NCBI RefSeq assembly: GCF_000203795.2
Contig: NW_006281099.1
Coordinates: 732,690-796,689 of the forward strand
Reading direction: 5' to 3'
DNA from: Batrachochytrium dendrobatidis JAM81
Lineage: Eukaryota > Chytridiomycota > Chytridiomycetes > Rhizophydiales
DNA: 64,000 nucleotides
Below the pieces are notes generated by a model that saw only the letters and a list, made by a program, of their open reading frames with translations, was not told where the DNA came from and did not search any database. Shown in pieces: positions 24,198 through 34,900 of this stretch (positions are counted from its first letter, which is position 1; every line of letters starts with the position of its first letter). A program made the position numbers and the translations under genes.

Positions 24198-25933
24198 TCA
24201 TAATGCCTCGAGTGCAATACGCTCCAGTGTCTCGGTTTCCATTTGTGGCAAAAAATCAAACACAAATCGTAGCTCGTCTAACCCAAAAGGCCGGTGCAGT
24301 GCTTCAAGTGCTTCAAGTGATGAAATCGTCGATGCCAGTGTGCATTGAGATGGCTTGACGTGACAATCTGTCAACTGTGATGCTGACCAATCCGTCGTTG
24401 TACACATCGACTGGACTGCATTGTCGCCAGATTTGGATGTATTGGCTATACAGTTACAATTCACCACAATCAATCAAACGAGTTTACATCTGGTGCATAT
24501 ACGATTGCTGATATCCATTGCAATCACAACATGCATTCAAAGTGTTCAGTCAACTATTCTTACTCATCACCAAATCCGATCCGTTTACAACCGACTTGGA
24601 TGTCTTTGTAGTAATCAATGCACGCTTTTTTGGGTTTGGTTTACATTGCAACGACGCAGCTACCAACGGATCGGTCGGTGCATAATCACTAGCAGTCGTG
24701 GTACGCATAGCACGGAGCGGAGTCAGTGCTCGCAAAATAGCCTGCAACAAGTTCTTGAGATAATTCTGTAAAGGAATCAACAATAGCGACACATCAAGCA
24801 CGGCTCAATCAACACATTCGAAATGTAATGGTCGGCTTACATCAAGTGCAAATGAAATCAGTTTGGCTGATTCCGGCGTAGGTGGATCTCCCAGTCCTTG
24901 AATTCCACTTATAAACCGGAGTCGTTGCTCAAGCATATCCATCAATGGAAGATCGCCTTCATCCTTGCATGACCTAGGAATCGAATCTATTCCTAATGTC
25001 ATGATGTTGGAGTGAGTTACTGTTTGCAAATCTGGACATTCAAACGTTACATTAGAACCGAGACTAGAGCAAGTATGCATACCAACAGGGAATCCGTTTG
25101 GAAAGAGCACTTTCTTGGAAGGCGGCAAAACCGGTTCATCTTTATGCTTCTGCAAGGTTTATACCAACACGCATCAACACTGAATTAACAGCTTGTATTG
25201 CAACACAATGTTGGATACCAATCTAAATGGACTCGAATCCTTACCACAATACCCAGTCCAATGAGTCGTTGACGATCTTGAGAAGAAAGCGACATGATCA
25301 TGGCAGTGGTAAAGCGTTTCTTGATCTCCATGGGAGATAGCAGTTCTTCCTGAGCAGGACGTTTCAAAGAGTCTGCGATCGAAGTGACGGATATTTCGAT
25401 GGGAGCAGCAAATGCCAGACTATTCTTTGGAACAAAGTCAGTGTCGGGTGGGCCAGTTGGTGGAGGAACACCAGCTTGTAAGTTGTAGCATATGGCCAAG
25501 ATGAGTTTATTGTGTAGACTCGCTAACATTCCAATGCATGAGATGAATGAGATGATGAATGGTTGTGATGGACATGAACATTAATATGAATATCAATATG
25601 AACATCAACATTAATATGAACATGGCAAGAGCCAATTCAGGAATATCAACATGACGGGTATGAGGATCACATACGAGACCATGAATACAGTACAATGAAT
25701 GATACATGGAACAGGTTACCTTGAACACCAGTAAGCATGTCCACTGTCGCCATATCAAAGCTCTGTTTAGAGCAGCGACCATTCAAGAATGAACGCAGTA
25801 ATGACCAGTAAGCCGGTGCATGAAATGGACCCAAAGAATCAGCAAGTTCCTGCTTGATAGCTGTCAAGTCCATACGATGCAATGGCGTATGATGCATAGT
25901 ATCTGGCTGGATATGAACCGTTCCTGTTCCCAT
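24198..25933 (-). CDS. HFI1: Hfi1/Ada1-like SAGA subunit, copy 2
   Basis: Exons 25933-25720, 25522-25245, 25149-24841, 24765-24564 and 24445-24198 give 416 residues, with the same structure as the copy at 14872-16607. Every splice site and the reading frame are kept. The visible differences are few and include Ile-to-Thr in RTT(I/T)ASDY and Ser-Ile to Leu-Val in PTDP(SI/LV)AAS, so the duplication is recent or has been homogenised. Both copies should encode a Taf12-pairing SAGA core subunit. Whether both are expressed cannot be seen from sequence. Confidence 0.8.
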
Positions 25934-26363
25934 TATGTATCGAATTTCTTGGTACTTGTTCCAACAGTCCTGATAATCCTGTTAGTCTTGATAACCCTAA
26001 TAATCCTGATAACCCTAATAATCGTTATCAAAGCCTTTCAACTGCAAGTCTACCGACTGGTTGGCTAACCGTTTCTATTCATGACTATCAATCTTATTTC
26101 CTACTATCATGATTATCCAACACTCGATACTGTATTAACATGCTCTTTTGGCTCAAAGATCTACACGATCCAATACTAATCAGTCGATCATGAACAATAT
26201 CTGAATCTTTATTGTAAACGTTTGTGGTCATGGCAAATACAAATCAATCGACTGGGCAACTGATGACTAAACCAGTCACACTCGTTATTTTATATTATTG
26301 CCAAGATATCAATGTGTTGACAGTTTGGATCCATTAATGTAATAACCATCGTGTTAGTTTAAA

Positions 26364-28315
26364 CTACAACTCGCCTCTTAACTTGGCTAATGCTTCAGGC
26401 TTTAGGCAGAATCCATAGTTTTTCTGGCAACCATCTCCACAATGAGATTTAGTCTTTCCACAGAATCCACTTCCAGAGCAGCATGTCCTGTCTGGACATT
26501 TGGTGTTGAATCCTTCTCCACATCGACCATCTGCACTAATTGGATAGTCAGTTTTTGGTGCTGATGCCTTTGGTTGTACTGGTGCTGATGCTGATGATTT
26601 GGCCAATAACCTGGCTAGTGCTTCGGGTGTCAAGCAAGATCCATAGCCTTTCTGGCAACCATCTCCACAATGGAAAGGTGTTTTTCCACAGAATCCATGT
26701 TTAGAACAGCATATTTTGTCTCGACATTGGGTGTTGAATCCTTCTCCACATCGATTGTTTTCACTAATTGGATAGTCAGTTTTTGGTGCTGGTGCTTTTG
26801 GTTGTGCTGGTGCTGATGCTGATGATTTAGCTAATAACCTGGCTAGTGCTTCGGGTGTCAAGCAAGATCCATAGCCTTTCTGGCAGTCTATTCCACAATG
26901 AGAAGGTGTTTTTCCACAGAATCCCTTTCCAGAACAGCATTCTTTGCCTGGACATTTGGTGTTGAATCCTTCTCCACATCGATTGTTTTGACTAATTGGA
27001 TAGTCAGTTTTTGGTGCTGGTGCCGATGTTTTTGGTTGTGCTGGTGATCTGGGTGGTGGTGTTTTAGCTGGTGGTGGTGGTTGTAATTCATAGGGTGGTG
27101 TATCACCACCCCAACAAACTCCATAATCTCTCTGACATTCCCTTCCACAATAACCTTTAGTTTCTCCACAGACTCCATTTTTAGAGCAGCATTGCGCGTC
27201 CGGACATACAGTATCGAGATCTGATCCGCACTGACCGTTTATGCTGAGATAAGGTCCATCTCTTGGTGGGTTAATTCCTAGGCAAGGTCCAAGTCCGCGA
27301 ATACATCCTACTCCACAATAATAGTCCGAGGTTCCACAGTATTGACTTCTGGAACAGCATTGGTTGCTGTTCCTACATTTCCCATCACCACCGAGATCTC
27401 GCCCACACTTATTATCCAGATCGCGCGGAGCCTCGCCCTCTGCATAAGTTGTTGGGCTGTATTTCCAACAACGTCCGTATCCTTTTTGACAGCCTGCTTC
27501 ACAATAGTCCTCATCGGATCCACATTTCCCATCTTTGGAGCAGCAATGATTGGAATCGCATTTGGTGTTAAGCTTTTTTCCACATCGACCGTTTCTGGAC
27601 ATTGGAATCCCGCTCTCTAAACTGAATGGCACGCTATTGTCCCAGCAAACTCCGTATCCCTCCATACAGTTTGCGTGACAATGATGTTCATCAGCTCCAC
27701 ATCTCCCGTCTTTGGAGCAGCAACTCCTTCCGGCGCATTTGACACCGATATCTGGTCCACATTGGCGGCGACCAATTGTAAGACCGTTAGGCAAAGTAGT
27801 GGGATCAGAAACTTCAAGACAGAGTCCGTATCCAAACCGACAGTTGCGTCGACAGTCGTCATCATCGATACTACAAAACTTATTCGAAGAGCAGCATTTA
27901 TCGTCAGGACACCTAGTTCCGTAACCTGGTCCACATCGATCGTTTATACTGACTGCATACTCGTCACCCAAGACAGGCGACACGGTAGTTTTCCAGCAAG
28001 TTCCAAAGGGTTTTTGACAACCTGTTCCACAATAGCCAGGGGAAAGTCCACAGAATCCAAATTGAGAGCAGCAACTGTTGTCTGGACATGTGGTGCCAGT
28101 ATGGGGTCCACATCGACCATTTGTACTGATTGTGAACGGTTTAGCAGGCGGTTTAATTGTGGGCAGTTTAGCAGGTTGTCCAACTGTTTTAATAAAACCC
28201 GTTAGCATTTATGCTTGTGAATGATCAAATGACACATGGCTAGATAGTTCAAATCATACTTACAAACGACTGTAGCCAAAGCAGCAATCAGCACTGCATG
28301 TATAATCACCACCAT
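26364..28315 (-). CDS. Secreted CBM18 lectin-like protein, copy 2 (nine modules)
   Basis: Exon 1 (28315-28264) carries the same signal peptide as copy 1; exon 2 is 28183-26364; total 623 residues. Six CBM18 modules, a short Pro-rich linker (about 381-410, PPPPAKTPPP), then three modules joined by SASAPAQPKA-type spacers. Paralogous modules align one-to-one with copy 1, but the amino acids have diverged much more than in the neighbouring HFI1 copies, and the linker differs in length and composition. An eleven-residue insertion before module 1 (AKLPTIKPPAK) is specific to this copy. The C-terminus is -RGEL. Its 508-bp upstream region is shared with the divergent carnosine methyltransferase fragment. 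Confidence 0.92.
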
Positions 28316-28823
28316 ATTTGTATTACAAGTCAAGAGATGATTGAATTGATAGATGAATACGCTATGTGGGAAAGCAGCACATTAAATACTTGGCTATTAT
28401 AAGCATTCCTGGTTTCCAAGTTGAGTATCAGTTTAGGGGTGGATTTAAACTGCCATCGTATACCATGGTGGAGCACGTCGCGCCACTACACTAGATTGTT
28501 TGAAACTGAGCTTTATTTCATGGTGTCAGTGTTTGCATCATCAAGACTAGATTAGGTTGTTTCTACAGCAGGTACGGTGGCAATGCTAAACAGTCCAATC
28601 AAGATGGTTCAGTACTACCGCTGTATTTTAAGCCAACAGTTTATGCGCACTATGATGGCCGCATCCGGAAAATCACTAGTGTTAGGTGTGGATGGTATCA
28701 GCACACTTGTATAAACAGGTTTGATATCATACATAGTGTTTAACAGACATCTATCATGAATTGGCTCGCTATACAACCATTCCATTTAAACTCGATGGAT
28801 ATCAATTTACTCCAAAAATATTC
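28316..28823. promoter_or_regulatory. Divergent intergenic region, CBM18 copy 2 / carnosine methyltransferase
   Basis: 508 bp between two divergent start codons. All but the last 15 bp is the duplicated CBM18 upstream flank, so the methyltransferase gene now sits behind a promoter region that is elsewhere paired with CBM18 only. No specific motif is claimed. Confidence 0.5.
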
Positions 28824-29614
28824 ATGGATCATTCATCCATTCACCGACTGAATGATGACGATCTGTTGCAGGAACAACAGCATCTAGCTCAAGTGGTTGC
28901 TACATATAATGCATACCGACGCTCATCCATTCTCGTTCTTGAGCACAAGATAGCTGCCATTCCACAAAAACCCCTTTACGACCAAGTTCGAGCCAGACTT
29001 CATTCCCATATACATTGCATCAACCATAATGCCCATCTATTAAATTTGATTACTAGCGAGCACCAAAATGAGTTTCTGCAGTCATTATTGCCTGATAATG
29101 GTCAAAAGGATGAGACTGACCAACATAACAAACAGTTGAACAAACAGTTGGACAAACAGTTGGACAAACAGTCGAACGATCATTCGCAAAAATATACGCA
29201 GCTTCAGTTAAAGGTTTCAGATGATTATCATATTACTGAGGGTGATCTAAGCAAAGTCCAATCAACAATCAGACAGTTTGTACGAGATTGGTCTGAAGAG
29301 GTATGGCTACTGGATGGTATGAATCTGTGAGTAGGTCTGACCACTGCTGTATTTTGGTTTAGGGACGAGTCGAACGGACAAATGTCTATGGTCCCATTCT
29401 AGACTTTATGAATTTATATTATGCTCATGTTCCGCTGCAAGAGAGGTATGCCATACTACGATGCATATCTGTAGTCCAAGTCTCGCTAACAAGTATAAAC
29501 CTGGTTAGAGGGGAAATTCATGTTTTGATACCTGGATCTGGCTTAGGCAGGCTGGTATTTGAAACTGTTGCCAACGGATTCTCTTGTCAAGGAAACGAAT
29601 TCTCCATGTATATG
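28824..29614 (+). pseudogene. Carnosine N-methyltransferase (N2227 family), truncated after the SAM motif
   Basis: Exons 28824-29300, 29363-29445 and 29509-29614 join in phase to about 222 residues. Features of the family: FVRDWSEEGRVER, then YGPILDF, then the SAM-binding glycine motif VLIPGSGLGRL and CQGNEFSMYM. Family members continue for 150 or more residues with the rest of the methyltransferase fold and the substrate site. Here the exon ends at a normal-looking GT at 29615. A MITE-like element begins at 29646 and CBM18 copy 3 follows, with no further homologous exon. The middle carries a (LN/LD)KQ repeat, QLNKQLDKQLDKQ. The gene is best read as broken by rearrangement. The start at 28824 is the first ATG in the conserved frame. 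Confidence 0.8.
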
Positions 29615-29645
29615 GTATACACATGCATAAGCTTTACTGATTTGA

Positions 29646-30107
29646 TTGACAGTCGTATTCATGTAAAATGGAGCATTATCTTGCAGTGATTGCTTGTTGT
29701 TTCGGAAGACAATAGTTGAATGAGTGTTATGCTTTCCTATTAAGAATCGACTGCTTTTGATGGGATTTTCAACTCTTTCCAACAACGACCATCGTATAAT
29801 GCACACAGTATAGTTTGAACCGAGATTCTCCATTTTGATAGTCATACGTTGTACGATCACCAGATATTGGATTCTGATGTTGTCAATCAACATTCTTGCT
29901 GTATTCTAAAGACTTGCAGATACGTTTGTGGTTTAGTTCAAAACAGCAAATCACAGCTGTTGTTTGCATGTCAATCACCAGTCAACTAAAAGAGTTTAGA
30001 AGATACAATGTTCAGTAAGATTGATACCAATCAAACATGAAACTGTGCGTTTATTATGTATTTTGACACTTATTTAATGTTGCACTTTACGTGAATATAA
30101 CTGTAAT
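29646..30107 (+). mobile_element. MITE-like element, copy A
   Basis: About 460 bp bounded by inverted ends: left GACAGTCGTATTCATGTAAA, right ...TTTACGTGAATATAACTGTAA. Internal blocks match copy B at 54.7 kb, for example GATACCAATCA...CATGAAACTG near the right end and ...GACTGCTTTT... near the left. No coding capacity. It lies in what would be the next intron of the truncated carnosine methyltransferase gene and ends 9 bp before the stop of CBM18 copy 3. Confidence 0.7.
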
Positions 30108-30115
30108 TCTATAAA

Positions 30116-31197
30116 CTACAACTCGGCTTTTGACTTGAGCACTGTTTTAGCTTTTGAGCAGGATCCAAAACTTTTCTGGCAATTTTTCCCACAATGAGAA
30201 GGAGTTTTTCCACAGAATCCTTTTCCAGAGCAGCATTTTTGACCTGGACATCTGGTGCCGAACTTTTTTCCACATCGATTGTTTTTACTGATTGGATGCT
30301 TAATGTTTGATTTGGGCAATACCGATATCAGGTCGGTTGATGTTCCAGCTTTTGAGCAGGATCCAAAGTCTTTCTGGCAATTTTTCCCACAATGAGAAGG
30401 AGTTTTTCCACAGAATCCTTTTCCAGAGCAGCATTTTTGACCTGGACATCTGGTGCCGAACTTTTTTCCACATCGATTGTTTTTACTGATTGGATGCTTA
30501 ATGTTTGATTTGGGCAATACCGATATCAGGTCGGTTGATGTTCCAGCTTTTGAGCAGGATCCATATCTTCCTTGACATCCTACCCCACAGTGATAATTAC
30601 TTGATCCACAGACTCCACCTATAGAGCAGCATTTTTTGTCTCCACATCTGATATTGACATCTGGTCCACAGCTGTTACTCGGGTTATATACAAAATTGCT
30701 ATTCAAAATAGACGGTGTATTAGTACCCCAGCAATCTCCATATCCTTTCTTGCATCCGGCTTGGCAATAATAGCTGCCAAGTCCACAGTATCCTTTTTTA
30801 GAACAGCATCGATTTTTGAAGCATTTGATTTTAAACTCTGGTCCACATTGTCCGTCATATATGGTAACCTTGCTAGATAGAGTAATAGAGCTACGAATTT
30901 CTGAACATAATCCGTATCCAATCTGACATCCATCTCCACAATCGCTATCGGAGTGGCCGCACATATTATTTTGAGAGCAGCAACTGTTGCCTGGACATGT
31001 GGTACCCAACTTTTTTCCACATCGACCATTTGTACTGACTGTGAACGACATACCAGGTTGTCCAACTGTTTTAATAAAACCCGTTAGCATTCATGCCTGT
31101 GGATGATCAAATGACACATGGCTAGATAGTTCAAATCATACTTACAAACGACTGTAGCCAAAGCAGCAATCAGCACTGCATGTATAATCACCACCAT
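30116..31197 (-). CDS. Secreted CBM18 lectin-like protein, copy 3 (five modules)
   Basis: Exon 1 (31197-31146) is the same signal exon as in copies 1 and 2; exon 2 is 31065-30116; total 333 residues. Five CBM18 modules are present with intact eight-cysteine patterns. Modules 4 and 5, with their linkers, are near-identical 66-residue units. There is no Pro/Gln linker. The C-terminus is -KAEL. The upstream kilobase is shared with copy 1 at unchanged spacing, but the coding part has clearly different modules, and similarity stops at the stop codon: the HFI1-like gene is not present here. Confidence 0.92.
30149..30544 (-). repeat. 198-bp in-frame tandem duplication of a CBM18 module
   Basis: Two units, 30149-30346 and 30347-30544, differ at only a couple of bases. 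Each encodes one complete module plus its linker (STDLISVLPKSNIKHP...). The next unit, starting at 30545, is diverged. This is direct evidence of recent module gain inside the gene. Confidence 0.95.
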
Positions 31198-32189
31198 ATT
31201 TGTATTACAAGTCAAAAAATGATTGAATTGATAGATGAATACGCTATGTGGGAAAGCAGCACATTAAATACTTGGCTATTATAAGCATTCCTGGTTTCCA
31301 AGTTGAGTATCAGTTTAGGGGTGGATTTAAACTGCCATCGTATACCATGGTGGAGCACGTCGCGCCACTACACTAGATTGTTTGAAACTGAGCTTTATTT
31401 CATGGTGTCAGTGTTTGCATCGTCATGACTAGATTAGGTTGTTTCTACAGCAGGTACGGTGGCAATGCTAAACAGTCCAATCAAGATGGTTCAGTACTAC
31501 CGCTGTATTTTAAGCCAACAGTTTATGCACACTATGATGGCCGCATCCGGAAAATCACTAGTGTTAGGTGTGGATGGTATCAGCACACTTGTATAAACAG
31601 GTTTGATATCATACATAGTGTTTAACAGACATCTATCATGGATTGGCTCGCTGTACAACCATTCCATTTAAACTCGATGGATATCAATTTATCATATTGG
31701 AAAAATATAATATTTAATGAAACGTAACCAAGCAGTTACATATACTAGCAAACTGGTAATATATATCAATGCAGTAGAAACACTCGATCATTTTCCTGAA
31801 AATAATGGTATCACATTTATTACAAGTTAAATCCACTTCATTTCAGATTGCCATTTCACTGGCACAGTCACTATTGAACCAATATTGTATCAAATAATAA
31901 CAGCTGTACATTGAATGCAATCAATAATATTCAGATCAACACGAGTCCCATCAATTCACAACACGATCAAATGAGTCAAATAGTATTGAATGTCAAACTG
32001 ATAGTCTGTTAATCAAATGATTGAAAGTAGTATGACAATGGTCAAGCAAACAAAAATAAAACCATTGATATCAAATCGACATGATGTTGATTGGATAGTA
32101 ATACAAGACTAGTACATCCAATGACTATTAGATTGCAATATTAAATTGTTGGCTGAATAGTATATAATTACAAATGGGGGTTCAGGAAT
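31198..32189. repeat. CBM18 upstream flank, copy 3
   Basis: This repeats 19065-20056 with a constant offset of 12133 bp (no net indel) and few substitutions. Similarity ends at ...GGTTCAGGAAT, 3 bp before the tRNA-His gene. No gene is seen in it. Confidence 0.9.
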
Positions 32190-32192
32190 GAA

Positions 32193-32263
32193 GCAGAGAT
32201 AGTATAGTGGCAGTACTCCACGTTGTGGCCGTGATGGCCCCGGTTCGATTCCGGGTCTCTGCA
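32193..32263 (+). tRNA. tRNA-His (anticodon GTG)
   Basis: The cloverleaf can be folded by eye: acceptor GCAGAGA/TCTCTGC, D stem GTA/TAC, anticodon stem CACG/CGTG with loop TTGTGGC (anticodon GTG), T stem CCCGG/CCGGG with loop TTCGATT. No intron. The outermost anticodon-stem pair is a C-A mismatch. As in other eukaryotes the extra 5' G would be added after transcription. Confidence 0.95.
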
Positions 32264-32903
32264 TTTTGCATTTTTTGTTGTACAAATCAAGACACAATTT
32301 TGGTAAAGTTTTAATAGAATCTGAATTGCCAACATTTCAAGAACGATTCGAATGAATTCTTCGCATTCTGGTACAAAAAATCACATCAACTTTTGACATA
32401 TTTAGTAAGATGGTCTTGCTTCCAAAAACGGTATTATTCAATGCTCTCTATATACTACTACTGAGATTTAACCTGATAAAAATCATAGCCTAAATCAAGA
32501 TGTTTTATCAGATTGCTACTTACACCTGATTGTAGATCAATGTGGCAGTTTTCACATTCCTAATCATATTACACCAATAGTCAACTACAGGTCCACGTTG
32601 TTGTCACTGGTCATTTCATCACATCTGTCAAGAATAGTCTTGTTTAGCCAAGCGCTTCCTGGATTTGAAACACTTTTATGATTCAAGATCAGCTAATGTA
32701 AAGTGATATGCTATCTGTACTAGTGTATTACAAGACGATTAGCCAACGCTAACCAATCACAAGACACAATACCATTCATTAATTGGTGTGCAGGGTTTAG
32801 TATGGCGGATTGTGTTGACTGAATAAGTTGAACTAAATTATAAAGCACAACTATTGATATCGACAGCAAATTCATTCAAGGCACCAAAGATATTAGCATC
32901 AGA
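32264..32903. other. 640-bp intergenic region, nothing recognised
   Basis: AT-rich sequence between tRNA-His and the 3' end of the glycine-rich RRM gene. No ORF, repeat or RNA gene could be supported. Confidence 0.5.
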
Positions 32904-34744
32904 CTATTCATCGTAGTGTTTACGATCATTGGAAGAGCGATCGCCATTACGGTCGCCACCACGGTCACCACCACGGTCACCAGAAGGACGGTCATATGGC
33001 TTGCTAAAGGGCTTGCGGTCTCCATATTCACGACGCTCGCCGCGATCACCACCTCTGAAAGAAGATCTTTCGCCACCATGCTCACGACGGCCACCACCTC
33101 CAAAGCGATCACCCCCACGATCACCTCCGCGATCACCCCCACGATCGCCTCCGCGATCTCTACCACGATAACCACCACCATCACGAGGCGGGCGGGGATT
33201 AGAGATATCAACGCGAACGGTACGACCATCAAGTTCTTGATCGCGCATTTTTTCAACAGCTTCTTCAGCACCCTTGGGCTCGGCGTACTCGACAAACCCA
33301 AAGCCCTTGGAGCGGCCTGGGTTAAATGATAAAAAATTGTGCAACAACCATGCCAAAACAACATGGTTATTTGCGTAAAGCGTAGTCATGTGAATATGTT
33401 AGGAATTTAAAATATAGGTCATCGGTCCAAGCATAGATGCTGTAAAGGATAGTCCAAAAGACGTTTTGTGAATCGAAACTAAATTCCAAGATATAGACAA
33501 GCTGTGCAAGAACTCTCGGAATAGAATGAAAATGTGCTAGACATATGACGAATCCAAAGGAATCAGAATATGGCCCTGATACAACAAGGCGCTTTCTAGT
33601 AGCAACAACACCCACGAGTATATTCGACCTGACAGTTTGAGTGCCAAAACAGGGATCGACGACAGCAAGTGTAGTTATACACTTGCTACGGAGAAGCCAG
33701 GATAAACATACGCAATAAAATATCGTTCAAGCAGATAGTGCGCTCATCACATAGGAAATCCCAGTTTTGAATTGAATGCATTCTAATACTAAATAAAAGG
33801 CCTTTGGATAGTGTGGGACAGGGATAGCGTACTGAGTTTAAATCAAAATGGGTTCTACACAAAGATGGATTGGAATAGTCGAGCCAGATATTTGGTTTTA
33901 CAGCCATATTCATATAAAATGGAACACCCAATAAAGGTACCCAAGTGCATAATAAACAGCTAAACAAATGTTCAAAACAGCACACACATCGCAGCTCTAG
34001 TAAGCCTCACATTAGAGCAGTTGAACCCAATATCTGGATTGCAATGGATGAATCTGAAGATCGTACAATGTATGGCTATGCCAAAAGAGGGAAAAAGCAG
34101 GCTCAAAAAAAAGAGAATTTCAGTTCAAAACTATTTGATTTTGAGCATTGTATGATGGATGTTGTTGGAGGGAGTTGAGAAGGTCCACAAAGTCAATTTC
34201 TAGTAGGAAAGTGCAGCGAGTGTCTAACATTGTTATTCTGAAGCAGGGAGACAGTGCAAAATGCAAGTATTCCATTTTACATGAATACAGCTGTAAAAAC
34301 ATGCCGAATTAGTGGAATTTAGACAGCAAAAAGACAACTCCCAAGCCAAACTAAGTACAGTCGAGTGATGAGGAGACTTGAATCAATAGTCACTCAACAT
34401 AGCTACACAAGCAGTTGACTAAAGATAGTATGGTGCAACACTGTGTCTTCAACGCATCAAGAGATGGATGTGATATTAGAGTGAACATCAGCATGAACAG
34501 ATAAACAGCCAATGTAAGACAAGAGCCTGTATAAGCATATTCCAAACAGTATAGATAATAATGGCAAAAAGACTTCTAGTAGAACTAGCACTGTAGAATA
34601 TCAGTCATTTCATGGCGCCGAACCTGTTTCCCGGTCCATGATAACAACAGCAGAAACGATTTCGCCAAACTCCTCAAAGCGAGTACGTAGAGAAGAGTCA
34701 GTAGTGTCCCATGAGAGGCCACCAACGTATACTTTAACAGACAT
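32904..34744 (-). CDS. Glycine-rich RRM RNA-binding protein (CIRBP/GRP type)
   Basis: Exons 34744-34624 and 33316-32904 join in phase to 177 residues. One RRM at about 3-78: RNP2 is VYVGGL, and RNP1 (KGFGFVEY) lies just after the splice in [11 protein letters not shown]. The tail is RGG-type, with repeated DRGG units and RREHGG, and ends in NDRKHYDE. This is the layout of small cold- or stress-responsive RNA chaperones. The intron splits the RRM and is 1307 bp, far longer than any neighbour's, because it contains a MITE-like element and extra sequence. An ATG-initiated frame at the start of exon 2 is intron read-through, not a separate gene. Confidence 0.9.
33898..34296 (-). mobile_element. 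MITE-like element, copy C (inside the GRP intron)
   Basis: About 400 bp with inverted ends: left TTACAGCCATATTCATATAA, right ...CCATTTTACATGAATACAGC. In reverse orientation its interior matches copy B: ATTGCAATGGATGAATCTGA at 34038 is the complement of a stretch at about 54885-54905. No coding capacity. Confidence 0.75.
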
Positions 34745-34900
34745 TATTCAAAGAGTTGATCAAAAAGTAGATGTGTAGCAAAATATTAAAAAATAGAGTT
34801 TAAGAAAAAAAGGGTCGAACCAGCAATGTTGAATAGCGTGGCAAACAGACCAATAGATTCACAGCTTTGGCAGTCGAATCGTTGCACTATTGAGTTTATT

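Larger units (their letters stand above)
23920..28809. repeat. Segmental duplication, copy 2 (HFI1-like + CBM18 lectin)
   Basis: Direct repeat of 14592-19558. The right-hand end of similarity is at about 28809 (after CGATGGATATCAATTTA), 15 bp before the start codon of the truncated carnosine methyltransferase gene. Copies 1 and 3 of the CBM18 flank continue together for another 500 bp past this point. Confidence 0.9.

Noticed and set aside
28761..28823. Longer N-terminus for the carnosine methyltransferase starting at 28761
   Set aside because: That frame has no ATG and lies in the duplicated CBM18 flank; the first ATG is at 28824.
19065..32189. The repeated 1-kb flank as a long terminal repeat of a retrotransposon
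   Set aside because: It does not flank an internal reverse-transcriptase region, has no evident TG...CA ends, and contains the start of the CBM18 gene; it is simply the 5' flank of a duplicated gene.
32876..33389. Separate ATG-initiated RNA-binding ORF starting upstream of 33316
   Set aside because: The first 25 codons are intron; the true N-terminal half of the RRM is in an exon at 34624-34744 and joins in phase.
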